Position numbers and translations under genes: made by a program
Assembly: GCA_012845835.1 (NCBI GenBank)
Contig: JABAKD010000009.1
Span: 11,461,785 to 11,525,784, forward strand
Length of the DNA stretch: 64,000 nucleotides
Source: Undaria pinnatifida
Taxonomy: Eukaryota > Sar > Phaeophyceae > Laminariales > Alariaceae
Direction: 5' to 3'
The notes under the pieces: generated by a model
Seen by the model: the letters and a program-made list of their open reading frames with translations, nothing else
Databases searched by the model: none
Told to the model about the DNA's origin: nothing
Part shown: in pieces, positions 1 to 11,900 of the stretch
Position numbering within the stretch: the first letter of the stretch is position 1
Layout: every line of letters begins with the position of its first letter

Positions 1-273
1 GCGCCCCACTGTTCCACGCAAGCCTGGATATACAACGGGGCAATTAGCTCCGTTTCCCTCGACCCGCGAAGCCTGTGTTGCCAGGCGAGGGGCCCGGTCC
101 CGGCAAAGAAGGTCGTTGCGATGTTTTTTGTTGTGTGTTCCTCCTGAGAGAGGCTTGTAGTTGGCCTTGATTTTGTCGCCTTCTTGATATTTCCGCGGCA
201 TCGTGACCGCCCCCTCCCCCCCCCCCTCTCCTTCCTGCTCCCCGCTGCGCTTTTCGTGCCTCTTTGTTTCCAG

Positions 274-650
274 GGGAGAACCCGGGGCACTGCCTGGTCC
301 CGAAGACGTTTACCGCCATCGTCGAGATGAAGGAGGCTACGGAGGTGGGGGTGTGATGGCGTGGCTTGCTCGTTGATGGAGGGGCGGGGCGAGGCGGGAG
401 CAGGCGGGAGACGTGGGGGGGGAAGGGGGGAGGGCGTACTGAATTGTTTACTTGACTGAGTCATTTTACCATTGACTACGCATCCCTTTCGAGACGGAGA
501 ACGGCGGGGGGGGGGGGGGGGTAGGAGCAGGCGGGGAGGGGCGGGGGGGCGGATTGTGAATGCTATTGTTCTCGTGGAGAAAACGCGCAGGGGTTGTTGC
601 TGTTGAATAGCCGCTTCATGCCAAAGCACGGGAGTAGGAAGCACAGGCAG

Positions 651-681
<31 letters not shown>

Positions 682-1575
682 GCTTTTGTTATGTTTCTTT
701 ACACAGAATCATCAGCCCCCCCGCCCCCCCCCCCCGCTGCATACACTAACAACCACGTAACGTTATAATCAACAGGTGGACGCGACGATGTTTCTTAGCA
801 CCGTTCCAATAGAGCAGCACGAGAGCGCAAAGTTCGTGCACGACTTCCCAAGGTCCAACCGCGACGGGGTCATGCAGACGTGGGACGACGTGAAGAAGCA
901 GCTGAGCAGGGCCGGAGGGCAAGGGTTCACATACGTGGACGTTCTGTCGGACTTCCACTTGCTGTTCTTCCTGACGGCCTTCTTGGACTTGGTAAGGGCC
1001 GGGCTTTAGAAAATTTGGTGGTGTTTTTCTTTTGTCACCGTCAGCCGCCCTTCCTACTCACTAACAACAAACCAACGAGCCAACGAACAAGGTTAGGGTT
1101 TGCGTGGTTGGTAGTCGCCGGGTACCAGGTATCCTTTTGTGTGCCCCCACGGCCACTCCCCTTTGTTTCCTTTAGTTCCGTCGTCCACAACATCCGCCCC
1201 GTTTTCGACAACAGCGTTTTCGTCGCTCCCTGTTCTCGCTTTTTGTCGACGTGTCTTAGCTTGTCCGTACCGTATACCGTATTTTAGACTAAATACCTGG
1301 TAAGCCTTTTCGCGATGTTTTTGCTTTTCGTCGCCGTCTCCTACCTTGTCCGTACAATATTGCACCGTATTCTGAAGCTAAATCGGCATTTTCATATTTT
1401 CCTGTTTTTTTGTTTTTCGTCGTCGGCGTGTCTTGTCCGTACCGTGTTCCGATCTTGTTTTGAAATGCAGCAAACCGACATGCCCAAGATTTGCTCCTCG
1501 GTGGTAGACCGAGAGAAGCCGCTGGATGATGGTTTCAAGTTCTTGATCAACAACTTCGCCGGACTCGACACCTGA
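274..1575 (+). CDS. 3' part of an unrecognised multi-exon gene (partial at left edge)
   Basis: Three plus-strand exons fit by phase: 274-344, 776-991 and 1471-1575. Each is bounded by AG acceptors (CAG at 271-273, 773-775 and 1468-1470) and GT donors (345, 992), and the last ends in TGA at 1573-1575. Together they encode about 129 residues. The middle exon carries the stretch FVHDFPRSNRDGVMQTWDDV and a hydrophobic run (LLFFLTAFLDL); the end reads FKFLINNFAGLDT. I do not recognise the family. Bases 1-84 may be a further upstream exon (open, with WIYNGAISS, ending at a possible GC donor), but its phase fits exon 274-344 only if another acceptor is used. Exon calls rest on splice signals and open frames, not on homology. 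Confidence 0.55.
459..501 (-). mobile_element. Tiny 3'-end fragment of a LINE
   Basis: About 42 bases (with the motif GCATCCCTTTCGAGACGGAG) match the 3' end of the LINE relic at 13,043-13,085 with few differences. A 3'-only fragment is the expected product of 5'-truncated target-primed reverse transcription. It lies in an intron of the left-edge gene. Confidence 0.5.
650..682 (+). repeat. (TTG)n microsatellite
   Basis: About eleven uninterrupted GTT/TTG triplets lie in the intron before exon 776-991. Confidence 0.9.
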
Positions 1576-1984
1576 TCTCTCCACTCGACTCATCGACGGA
1601 AAATATGTAGTCTAGACTGAGGACGATGAAAATGGGAGGATGTTGTTATGTGCTTCTTCTGTTTTCCCTTCTTTCTTTTTGGCTTTCTTTTATCCTTCTT
1701 TCTCTGCTTCCTCTATTTTTTTTCTTTCCTGCTCTCTTGAAAGACTTATTGCCATTTTACTTCTGTTTTTTGCTTTTTTTTTCTTCCTTTCGTCCCTTCG
1801 GGAAAGAAGGGGGAAGTGGGGAGGAAGGCAATGTGCTTCCCGCGGGCGTCGGTTGGTCGGTTGTTGATTGATCAGTCGATTGCTTGATATGTTGCTCGGC
1901 ATGTTGGCTGGTCCGTCTGTTGGTTGGTACGTCGATCGGTCGGTCAGTTGGTCTGCCGGTGGGACTGTTGGTTGGTCAGACTGT

Positions 1985-2375
1985 CTGTCTGTCGGTCGGT
2001 CGGTCGGTCGGTCGGTCGGTCGGTCGGTCGGTCGTTCGGTAGGTCGGTCAGTTGAATGGCCTGTCGGTCGGTCGGTCGTTCGGTAGGTCGGTCAGTTGAA
2101 TGGCCTGTCGGTCGGTCGGTTGAATGGTCTGTCGGCCGGTCGGTTGGGCTACCGTTCGATCTGTTGGCCGGTCTGTCGGTCGGTTGGTTGGTGTATCGAT
2201 CGGGCGGTTGGTTGGTGTGTCGATCGGGCGGTTGGTTGGTGTGTCGATCGGGCGGTTGGTTGGTGTGTCGATCGGGCGGTTGGATGGTCGGTGGGTCGGT
2301 GGGTCGGTGGGTCGGTGGGTCGGTGGGTCGGTGGGTCGGTGGGTCGGTGGGTCGGTCGGGTAGATTTGTTTGTCG
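1985..2375 (+). repeat. GGTC-family satellite with nested 24-base repeats
   Basis: Runs of CGGT/GGTC are followed by about four copies of a 24-base unit containing GTGTCGATCGGGCGGTTGGT (2,190-2,290), then an 8-base GGTCGGTG array (2,290-2,360). The long open frames on both strands (PTDRPTDR or GRSVGRSV type) simply reflect the period. Confidence 0.9.
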
Positions 2376-2837
2376 GTCTGTTGTTCGATTGGCTGCTCGG
2401 TAGGTTGTTTTGTCTGCCATCGATCGGTTGGTTGGCCCGTAATTTGCGTCGTCAAGCTCTCCCTCTCTGTCCACGTCCTGGTCGTGGTCAAAGCAGGAGC
2501 AAAAGGAGCAGGGGTGTGGAGGGAGGCGGGAGTGGGAAGGGAAAAGGGGAAGGAATTCTTTGCTTTTTCTTCGACGCGTGGGATACGTTGCACTTTGAGG
2601 GACCCCCCGGCGATGACGGCCGGGCTTGTTTAACGTCGATGCTCCCCAGACGACGAAAGTATAGTCGAGAGTCTGTTTTCTCATCCTGTATCACATCTCG
2701 TCTTGCCGCGATATAGGGTACACGACAACATCGAGAACCACCCTGGAAAAAAACAAAACAACGGGGAGGGGAGGGGGGAACGCATCGTAGGTTGTGTTGT
2801 CGTTTTTGCTTTCTTTTTTTTTCCGAGGCATAATCGC

Positions 2838-2975
2838 CCCTCGACACGCCGAACACCTCACGGCGCTCCGCGCTTGGTGCGCGCAACGTCTGCCTGGTCG
2901 GTGAAAACCCGACATGCTCCGTCCCGGCATCGTAGGGACGCGAGGGTCTACAGTATGGTCATACGACTACGGCCA
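2838..2975 (-). repeat. Dispersed repeat family R1, copy 1
   Basis: Reverse-oriented copy of a family of about 150 bases recognisable by AGCCGTAGTCGTATGACCAT at one end and GCACCAAGCGCGAAGC in the middle. Other copies are at 6,264, 8,474, 14,750 (reverse), 41,536 (partial) and 45,905. No coding capacity and no clear Pol III boxes. Confidence 0.8.
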
Positions 2976-3027
2976 GGTATGACATGACATGGGCACCCCC
3001 CGACTCCCCATCCTCCGTCGCCCCGGT

Positions 3028-3322
3028 GGCGTATCAGGTTATCCTCGAGCCTGGTATAGGTCAGTTTCGTGAGTTCGAATCCAACCGAGTGCATGGTTCT
3101 CGTGCATATTCGTGGGGATTTTTTCTTGTGCACAAATTGACTTGCGGAAAGCCCGAGAGCGTGTGAGTTAGCAACACTCGATGAAGAATCGACGAGCAGT
3201 GGAATTGCTGAACCCTATGCGCGATAAAAATTGAAGGCAAGAACCGGGGGGAACGGACGACACGTGTGACCACGGCTTGTCCAGAAGCTGGAAAGTACGT
3301 GTGTGGGAAAGAAAAAAAAAAA
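3028..3322 (+). mobile_element. tRNA-related SINE-like element, copy 1
   Basis: Shares about 280 bases with 49,690-49,987. Both copies carry a B-box-like GAGTTCGAATCC at the head, keep the same body (for example CGAGCAGTGG, TTGAAGGCAAGAACCGGG, CCACGGCTTGTCCAGAAGCT) and end in an A-rich tail. A Pol III B box at the 5' side and an A-rich 3' end is SINE architecture; an A box is not clear. Confidence 0.65.
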
Positions 3323-5246
3323 CCCCGAGCAAAGGAGACGTCGGTGCGGCGAGACGAGGACAAAATAGTTAATTAAACGACAAAACTCGCAAGGGACACT
3401 CCCCCAAAAAGCCACCCCACTGAGGGAGTTGGGGGCAGGGGGGACGCAAGGGGTTGGGGACCATCTATACGGTCGCTCAGCTATTGCTAGAGGTAAACGT
3501 GTTGAGTTTCGACAGTGGAAGGGATCGGTTCCTCGCGTTGAGCCCTTGAAGGCTTGGACCGTCTTCTGCTACCGCTACGTTGGATGTTTTGCAGCGCGCC
3601 CCTCTACTGCAAAATAAACTACTTGGAACTAGTCTAGAATCGTTCTGGCAGTACTGTGGCGGCTGTAAAAAAGAGGTATATCGTAGCGACATTAAGCGGA
3701 AACAAGCCACACTCTTTTCACCACATACAAACCCCCCACCTTAGCTTAAAGTAGAGTCAATCAACACGAAAACCATCCAACCTGCGTGTCCGCAAACGCT
3801 ATGCACGACGAGGGATTGCCTGGTTGAAACGAAATGAAAACACTAAACACGCAAAACTGGCAAACACCAAAACATCGCAGCCTGCAGCCCGGGCCTGACC
3901 TGGAACCCGCGATGGTGACTGTTGGGCAGCGGGATACGACCTCCGTTTTCCTACGGGAAAAAAGTGCTAAAACAAACTCGTTCAAACTATGGGCCGCAAA
4001 AACGTGAGTGCATTGCCACAGGGGGGGTAAAGTACGACAGCCACCAGGCACCAGCGAGGCTCTGGGTTATATATACTGTGTATGCCGCCCCCGTGTACAA
4101 AAACTTGCTGAAAACGGACGACCGGTCGGTGTATTACGCAACTTGCCAAGATGAGTATCGACCCTAAAACTGTCGAACACATAGCTGACGTTGTAACAAC
4201 AAATATAATAAAAAAGTACAAGCGCCGTAACCTTTCGCTTCCTCGTTTCTCGGATCTCTTATCGTCACCCGAGCCGAAGCTCCGATCCGAGCTCGCTCGC
4301 TCGAGGGCGCGGGGGTAAAACCGCGTGAAACGAAAAACGTTTTACCGGTACATATGTTTTGCGAAAACAACGGAGCGTCCTCCCGCACACAAGAGGCCTT
4401 CGTAGCCGCCCACCCCGCTTCCTCTTGCGGGCGAGGCCGCTACTATCATTGCTTTTGCTATTACCACGGCTGCCATATTGTTGCTAATGCTGTAGGTTGG
4501 TAGAGTGCGTATCACTCTTTTCCCCTGACCGTGTTGGTGGTGGTTGTGGTGGTGGTAGTCTGCACACCAGAGAGGCAAACAACAAAAAAGTTCGTATGGT
4601 GGTCGTTTGGAACGGCCATGACTCCTCGATACGGCACTAACATGGTGGCAAGGAAAAAGAGCACTAGTGTTTATTGCGCTCATCATCCTTCAACTTACCG
4701 CAGTAATACACCAGGTACCAAGCTGCTTATTAATACTACGTGGCGTTTAATAATAGTATAGTAGGTTAACACACCGGGCGCGCGCGCGAAAAAACACGTA
4801 CCAGGTACCACGTGCTACGCGACCATTAACATCCCGTCTCTACTCGTAGAAAAAACGCCCATCATGGAACAACTCCCCCTCCTCCCCTTTCCCTCCTTCT
4901 CAACCTACCCGAACCCCGCCCACCTAGCCATTGCCTGCGAGTGAAGAAACGCCTCATCATATCAAATCAGACCAAACAATGAAGATCATCCGTACGAATC
5001 ATAAAAGACGGTTGTGCTTGAAAAACGGGGGGGGGAGGGGAAGATTCCTTCCTCCTTTCTTTTCGTTCCTTTGCTGCCTTCCCTCCTTCCTCCCGCTGCC
5101 CATCGCACCGCTACCGCTACGAGTCCCTATAACATGTCCTGACGGACCTTGCTGTGCTTTGGCTGTTCACAATTCTACGATTTTGTGGGCTTGCCAAACA
5201 CTTCTCAATAGAATCCGGAATCAAGGTACAGGCGTAGACCCAACCC

Positions 5247-5264
5247 AAACCCTAACCCTAACCC
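5247..5264 (+). repeat. Short telomere-like CCCTAA motif
   Basis: Two and a half copies of CCCTAA, with a further CCCTAACCC at 5,270. Too short to call an interstitial telomere; noted as a possible relic. Confidence 0.35.
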
Positions 5265-5705
5265 AGAGTCCCTAACCCAGAGGCAGCACGGACAAAGTCT
5301 CGCGGGATGGCTGCGCCACTTTTTTGAACCAAGCGATAAATTTCCGAACTGCGCACCGCGATTCCGACGTGCGGGCCACGATTTGCATTCCTGGCCAATC
5401 AGGAATAGAAACTTCCGGGAATTTTGCGCCCGAACAGTTTATTAGAACTACTGGAGTACCCTATACAGCAGTAGTGGTCCCTCTACAGGGCCGGTTGAGC
5501 AGTGCCTGTTGCTCGCTATGATAACGCCTGTGAAAACGCTTGGCACAAGATGGGAACAACCGTCGGTGGCAGTGTGCGGAGTAGTGCTGGTTTCCCCTAC
5601 GCTGTCGGGGTTTTTCCGGCTGGCACACAACGACATCATAGAGGGGCCCACTGCTGCAGCAACGTGCTCTACCGCACCGCTACCGCACTCCACTGTTAGG
5701 CCCCA

Positions 5706-5917
5706 TTACCTACCGCTACCACCCTCGCTCGCCGCCTGCACAGCAGCCGCTTGGGCAGCATTTCCAGCCGCCGCGAGCTGCTGGTCTACAGGGTGTTCCA
5801 TGTTCGGCGTCATGCTGGAGTGGTGGAAGCCGAGGACGGCGAACGCCCAGAGGTGGAGCAGCAGTAGGTACGCCATGAACGCCGCGCGGGCCACGGAAGA
5901 GTTGCGGAGAAAGACAA
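5706..5917 (-). CDS. Golgin-84 last exon: transmembrane anchor
   Basis: After acceptor ACGACAG the frame reads VVFLRNSSVARAAF, then a hydrophobic helix (MAYLLLLHLWAFAVLGF) and a soluble Ala/Gln-rich tail ending in TAA. The preceding small exon 6731-6776 (IASVVDVLDRQTLQG) supplies the segment that lies just before the anchor in the family. The Ala/Gln-rich tail of about 45 residues is longer than I recall for this family. Confidence 0.8.
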
Positions 5918-8900
5918 CTGTCGTGGCAAAGACGTATGCCGGCAGCAGGCAGCAGCAGCAGGCAGCAGACAGCAGTAGACAGCAGAAGAAAGAAGCAGAC
6001 GGCAACAGGCAGCAACAGGCAGCAGCAGGCAGCAGCAGATAGCAGCAGGCAGCAGCAGGCAGCAGACAACAGTAAGCAGCAGCACACACGACGGAGGATA
6101 GCGAACAACTAATCAAACCTCATATTTTCGGTGCTTCCTCAGTGGAGGATACCCCATCCGTCTCAATAGTCTCAATAGTCTCAATAATACGGACCCCAAA
6201 GCACCTCGTCTACTTCTGTGGCACCGAACTAAAAAAATATCACGTCATACGGGGTACTCGTTATTCATGCATGGCCGTAGTCGTATGACCATAGACCCTC
6301 GCATGCCTACAATGCCGGGACGGAGCATGTCGGGGTTTCACCGGCCAGGCAGACATTGCTTGCACCAAGAGCGAAGCGCCGTGAGGTGTTTGACGAGTCA
6401 CATGAAGTACGGGGGGCGGGGGAAAGAAGAAGATGCAGACGTCGTGTCAGCCCACCCCCCTACATTTCATCGCGGCGCGGGTAACCAACAAGCAAGGCAG
6501 AAAAAAATGTGTCTTCTCGCCCGCCTCTCTTTTCGCTGAAGTCGCGATATTTAGTCCTCTGGCCTGGTTCCTCAGATAAACGGCGAGACAGGGCTCTAGG
6601 GGTTTGGTCTGGTCCCCTGGGCCGCCTGTTTGTGAATCTGCTCGTATTTCAACAGAGCTCTACGTTTGTTCTTGAATCGGGTAGCTATGATAGTATTAAA
6701 CACTTCGCTAAGTTTTGTTATTGACCTCACCGCCTTGAAGGGTCTGTCGGTCGAGGACGTCCACAACGCTAGCGATCTGTTCATGCCGTCGTCGCAGAAA
6801 AAAAACACAAACGGGGGCACAATGGGGGGGGGGGTGACCGACGGACAGACCGACGGACAGACCGACCGACATATAGACGGACATACAGAGGGGCAGTGGG
6901 GCAGTGGGACAGACAGGCAGACAGAGAGACACGCAGACAAAGGACAGACGGACAGACAGACAGACAGACGGACAGACAGACAGACGGACAGACAGACGGA
7001 CGGACAGACAGACAGACAAACAGAGCAGACAGAGGCAGGATCCGCTTGCTTCGTGAGAGCATGACACGAGCACATAATAAAACCAATCCCAATCTAGCAG
7101 CAATCAAGCGCCTATCTGAACTAACGAGCGACAAGGGCACACTCCCCACCCCTGTATGTCGGGCTGCTTCGTGTGGTCGGTGCGGTAACCAATCGCCACA
7201 TGTTTTCAACATCTTGCCCCGCAGAGGTTAACTCGCCTTTTCGTGTTTAGCGATCGGTCCTAATCGCGACCACGACCCTCTTTGTGACGCCCTACCGCCG
7301 CCCGCCCGGTCTTGCCGACGCCGAGACCTCATGCCCCCGCCGCCCGCCACTGTCTCCGGTCGAAGGGCCAATACGCAACAAACCCGCGGTGAAGTAAGGA
7401 AAAGGGGGTAGGGAGGCAAGGAGGGAGGGAGACAAGGAGGGAGGGAGACAAGGAGGGAGGGAGGGAGGGAGGGTGGCGGTGTTTGCGGCTTGCCCACCAA
7501 CAACAGGAAGCATAACAGTATGCCGGTACCTGGTATACACATAGAAAACGAACAACACACCGTTTATTGCAGGACTTTTCAAAAGAGTGTAATCGCCCAT
7601 AATAGCCGGCAGTGCATACAATTTGGCCCAGCTGCGACAAAATGGTTGATAGCTCACACTAACTCCTTATTTCATCTTCATTCCGAGAAATTTCTCATGC
7701 GGGTGGGGGAAGAGGTTAAGGTCGCTATGAGGTGAGCCAATTCCTACCAACAACAACAAAAAAGGCACGAATCGCGAGAAAAAAAGCGTGGTATTTTTTG
7801 CGAATCGTGGTATTTGCCACGAACAGTGTCATTGAAAATTAAAGAACTATTTCCACGAAAATCATTGATGTCACGATTCGCGACAGAAAAGTACGTAGAA
7901 AACGCGACATAGCGCCAATTATAAACGTCACGAATCGCGTTTTTTTCACCTTCGTTAATGAGTAACCCGGAAGGCATACAGGTAGTCAAGCGTACTCTAA
8001 CCATTATCTTGAACCTGAACCAAGCTCTAGACAGTCTTCCACATGGGACCAACCCGATCGAAAAAAGAAAAAAGAAAAACAACCAGCCAAGGTCAAGACA
8101 GCCAGTACAAAGAAAAAAGGCAGGCGGGCAAAGCAAACAAAACCTCACCGCCTCCGCCCCCTCCCCCCTCGAGGGCATCCCCTCGAGCCTCCCGCAACTC
8201 CTGCTCCGCACGGAAAGCTCGCGCGGACGCCTCCTGCAGCTTGACCGACAGGGTTGCGCGCTCGCACACCGACTCCTCCAGACGAGCCTGCTTGTCCAGG
8301 AGTTTGGAGCTAAGGGACTGCTTTCCACGCAACCAAAAACACGTTTTTCGTTTTGTATTTCGACGATAACCCGTTACATGCCAAGAACGTTGGGCGCGCA
8401 GAGGGGGCAGCGGACAGGGGTGGCGTGAGGGGTGGTGGCGGTAGTGGTGGTGGTGGGGGGAGGAAGTGTGCTCATTTCATGCATAGCCGTAGTCGTATGA
8501 CCATAGACCGTCGCCACGCTACAATACCGGGAAGGAGCACGTCGGATTTTCCCCAACCCGGCGGACACCGCGTGCACCAAGCGCGAAACGCCGCGAGGAT
8601 TTCGGCGAGTCGTCTGAAGGGTGAGCTGCATCCTTCGTCCTATACTATTAGTAAGAACCACTTGTGAGGTGGGCTTCGGCACCTTGTGCGTACTTTCTTG
8701 ACATATGGATGACAGCTTCGAATTACGCAATGGGTTTGTTTTCAGGAGTGGTGGGGGCGGGGGGGGTGGGGAGGGGTGGGTGGGCGTATGTAGGGAGGCG
8801 GTTGAGGGTGTGGGGGGTGAGGTGGTGGTGGTGATGGTGGGGTTCTTAGACCTGAACGTGGGCTAAACGAAATAGGTGCGGCTAGGACTTGCAGCGTCAA

Positions 8901-11900
8901 ACTTCGACGAGCCGTAACAACACCGGGGGTCTCGCGGAAAGCGACGGTGTCCCACGCGACCCCAGCCACCCGCGCGATAATTACCCCCCCTCCCCCACCC
9001 CCCATCCCCTTCCCTCACACCCTACGCCTTCCGTTTGTTTTCCACTTTCCGGATAGCTGAAAATGTGGCGGTGCCTGCTTCTTGCCGCAAGCATCTCTCA
9101 TACGAGACGCAATCTAAAAAAAGAACGCGTGCGCCCGCGCCACGATTCCCTACCGCCAAAGCGCGTAGGGAGGAGCGTGGGCGAGCACGACACGCGACGA
9201 CCTCACCACATTCATTCCGGGGCAGGACAACCCGACCCAAAAACAAAATAAAAAACTGCACCTATGTACGTGTACCTGTATCTGGGACTCTTGACCACCG
9301 GGGTTTGGAGCAGAGGTCATCAGGCGTTGCGCGTTGGCCTTCTGGTCCTGCAGTTGTTGTTCCAGGTGAGACACTTTGGCTGATACGGTAACGGTTCGGC
9401 CGCAACGAGCGCGGAGGGAAATACAGAAAAAACAGAAAAGACGAAAAGAAACGAGAGGGGGGCAGACAGATAATGTTGAACTTCGGCGTGGCTGGTCGCT
9501 AACGGTGACATTATTCTGTCTGGTGTCATCATGCCACTAGCGCTATGCCGCTAAGACCCCCCAAGGAAGAATACCAATGGCAAAAGTACTGCACAGAGGG
9601 CACAAGACACACACCAGTTATACAGGACAGTACCATCACGACGCGGCCCTCACAGTAAGCCAACAGGAAACACTCAACTACCCCAGGGGAGCCTGGTCTT
9701 GAGCCCTACGTAAAACATCTTCGAACATCTCCATCACAACGTAGTCTAGTGTGCTTCCCAAGCGCATGACCAGATATCTCGGCAACGTAGGCTGTAACCT
9801 GGGGTAGCAGCCCATTCACAGATGCGCACAGCGTGTTGCGGATAAACTGGTTATAATTAACGCAGGGTATTCTTGCAGTGGTAAAGTAGTTAGCCGACTC
9901 TGCTGCTGCTGCTGCTGCTACCGTTGCTTGCTGCTGCTTGCTGCTATTGGTACTACTACTGCTGCTGCTCCTGCTACTGCTACGAGTACTACTGCTACTG
10001 CTGCTACTACTGTTACTATAGTTGCTACTGCTACTGCTACATCTTTTACAACTACTGCAACAATACTACTATAGTGCAACAACAATAACATCAACAACAA
10101 CTTGCCTGCTGCTTATTGCTTGCACTCACCGAAGGAGTCGGCAGCCAGCGTGGCGTGCTCCTGCCGCTGACGCGCCACGACCGCCTCAGTAGCACGGGCC
10201 GATTCGAGGTCATACCGTAGACCATTCGCCTTGCGACAAAGCGCCCGGGGCGGGAAAACACGCGTGGGGCATGCATAGACACAACACCGCACGAGTACAG
10301 ATACGAATGACGGTCAAGAGTACGTAAACATGTCATAATAAATACCTGGTACCTGGCAGATCTAATGGAAAGGTAGATCCCGATGGCCCCGTTATCACCC
10401 CCCCAACCCAATCCAATCTGACCGAATCCAACTCAACCCAACCAAACCGGGGACTAAACCCAACTCGAGCCTACCCAACCCAACACAACCCAATTCAAGC
10501 CAAACCAACCCAACCTAACCTAACCTAATCTAACTTAACCCCAATCTAACTCAACCCCAACCTAATCCAGCCCAACCCAGCCCAGCCCAACCCAGCCCAG
10601 CCCAGCCCAACCCAGCCCAACCCAACCCAGCCCAGCCCAGCCCAACCCAACCCAACCCAACCCAACCCAACCCAACCCAACCCAAAACAACCCAACCCAA
10701 CCCAACCCAACCCAACCCGATCCAACCCGACCCAACCCGACCCAACCCGACCCAACCCAACCCAACCCAACCCAACCCGACCCAACCCAACCCAACCCAA
10801 CCCAACCCAACCCAACCCAACCCAACCCAACCCAACCCCGCGCCCATTTCTCTCGCTTTCGGATTCGCCCCCCCCGGCTCCGGTTTCAGCTTCCGTTGAT
10901 TGAGGCCATGCGGTCTCACCTCTTGCTGAAGCGATCGTGTGCGTTCCTGCTCCAGCTCCAAGGACGCCTGTAAAGACAGTGAGGCGTTATTGACGGTTAG
11001 GTATGCCGGGACAAAGTGAGTACACCCCCCCCCCCTCCTACGCGCCGTTACCCTATACCACTACAGCAGAGGAGCCAAGCTTGAATCTTTTGACGCTTCG
11101 ACTTAAGACAGCACACAATCTTACACTCAGCAAAGATATGAGGCTGTGGTACATTAAGAAACAAATATCTTTGTTTTTTACCACGACCAGGCAGCAGCAT
11201 GTCGCCATACCACACCCAAAGGAGACGAACAAGTCCATAAACCGTTCTACGAACCGCTCCACTAACCGTTCTACGGAGTGCTATACGAACTGTTTTACAC
11301 ACCGTTCCACAAACCTTTGCACGATTTTTTTCCGAGAACCATTCTGCCATTGGTTTCACGAACCGCTCTACGAACCGTTTCGCGCACCGTTTCACAAGCC
11401 GCTCCGCGAACCGTTTAACGAACCGTTTAAGAAACGGTTTAACAAACCATTTAACAAACCGTTCCTCGATTTTTTCCACGAGACATTTCACGAACTTTTT
11501 CACGAGCCGTTTCACAAAATAAACAAGAACCGTTCAACAAACAGTCCACGAACTGGTCCACATACCGCTTCACGAAACGAACCAGTTCACGATTTGTTCT
11601 ACGAGCCGTTTCACGTGCCGTTCTACAAACCGTGATACGAATTTCTTCACGAACCGTTTCACGAACCATTCTATGAACCGCTCCACGAACCATTTCACAA
11701 ACCATGCCAACAATCGTTTCACGAACTACTTCACGAACCGCTTCACGCACCATTTCACGAGCCGTTCCACGAACCGTTTTAAAAACGTTTCGAAAGCTAC
11801 CAGTCACAACACAGCACAGCTCAGTCTAGCACATTACAGCACAACACAACACAACACAACACGACGAACGCATCAGCTCTACGGCCAATCGGCCGCATAA

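Larger units (their letters stand above)
1576..5705. other. Intergenic stretch without recognisable genes
   Basis: The space between the left-edge gene and the 3' end of the golgin gene. It holds a pyrimidine-rich tract (1,625-1,800), a tetranucleotide satellite (1,985-2,375), one dispersed repeat copy (2,838-2,975), one SINE-like copy (3,028-3,322) and a short telomere-like motif (5,247-5,264). Open frames in the satellite are by-products of the repeat. I see no convincing coding exons. Confidence 0.6.

Noticed and set aside
1944-2716. Long open frames (up to 246 residues) on both strands
   Set aside because: They coincide with the GGTC/24-base satellite and translate as short periodic peptides; no splice or codon support.
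6150-6190. Short regular repeats that might suggest a CRISPR array
   Set aside because: CTCAATAGT occurs only two or three times without spacers, and the genome is intron-bearing and eukaryotic.
10551-10961. Gly/Trp/Val-rich frame of 136 residues on minus
   Set aside because: Produced by the CCCAA pentamer; only the first 16 codons (exon 10920-10967) are real golgin coding.
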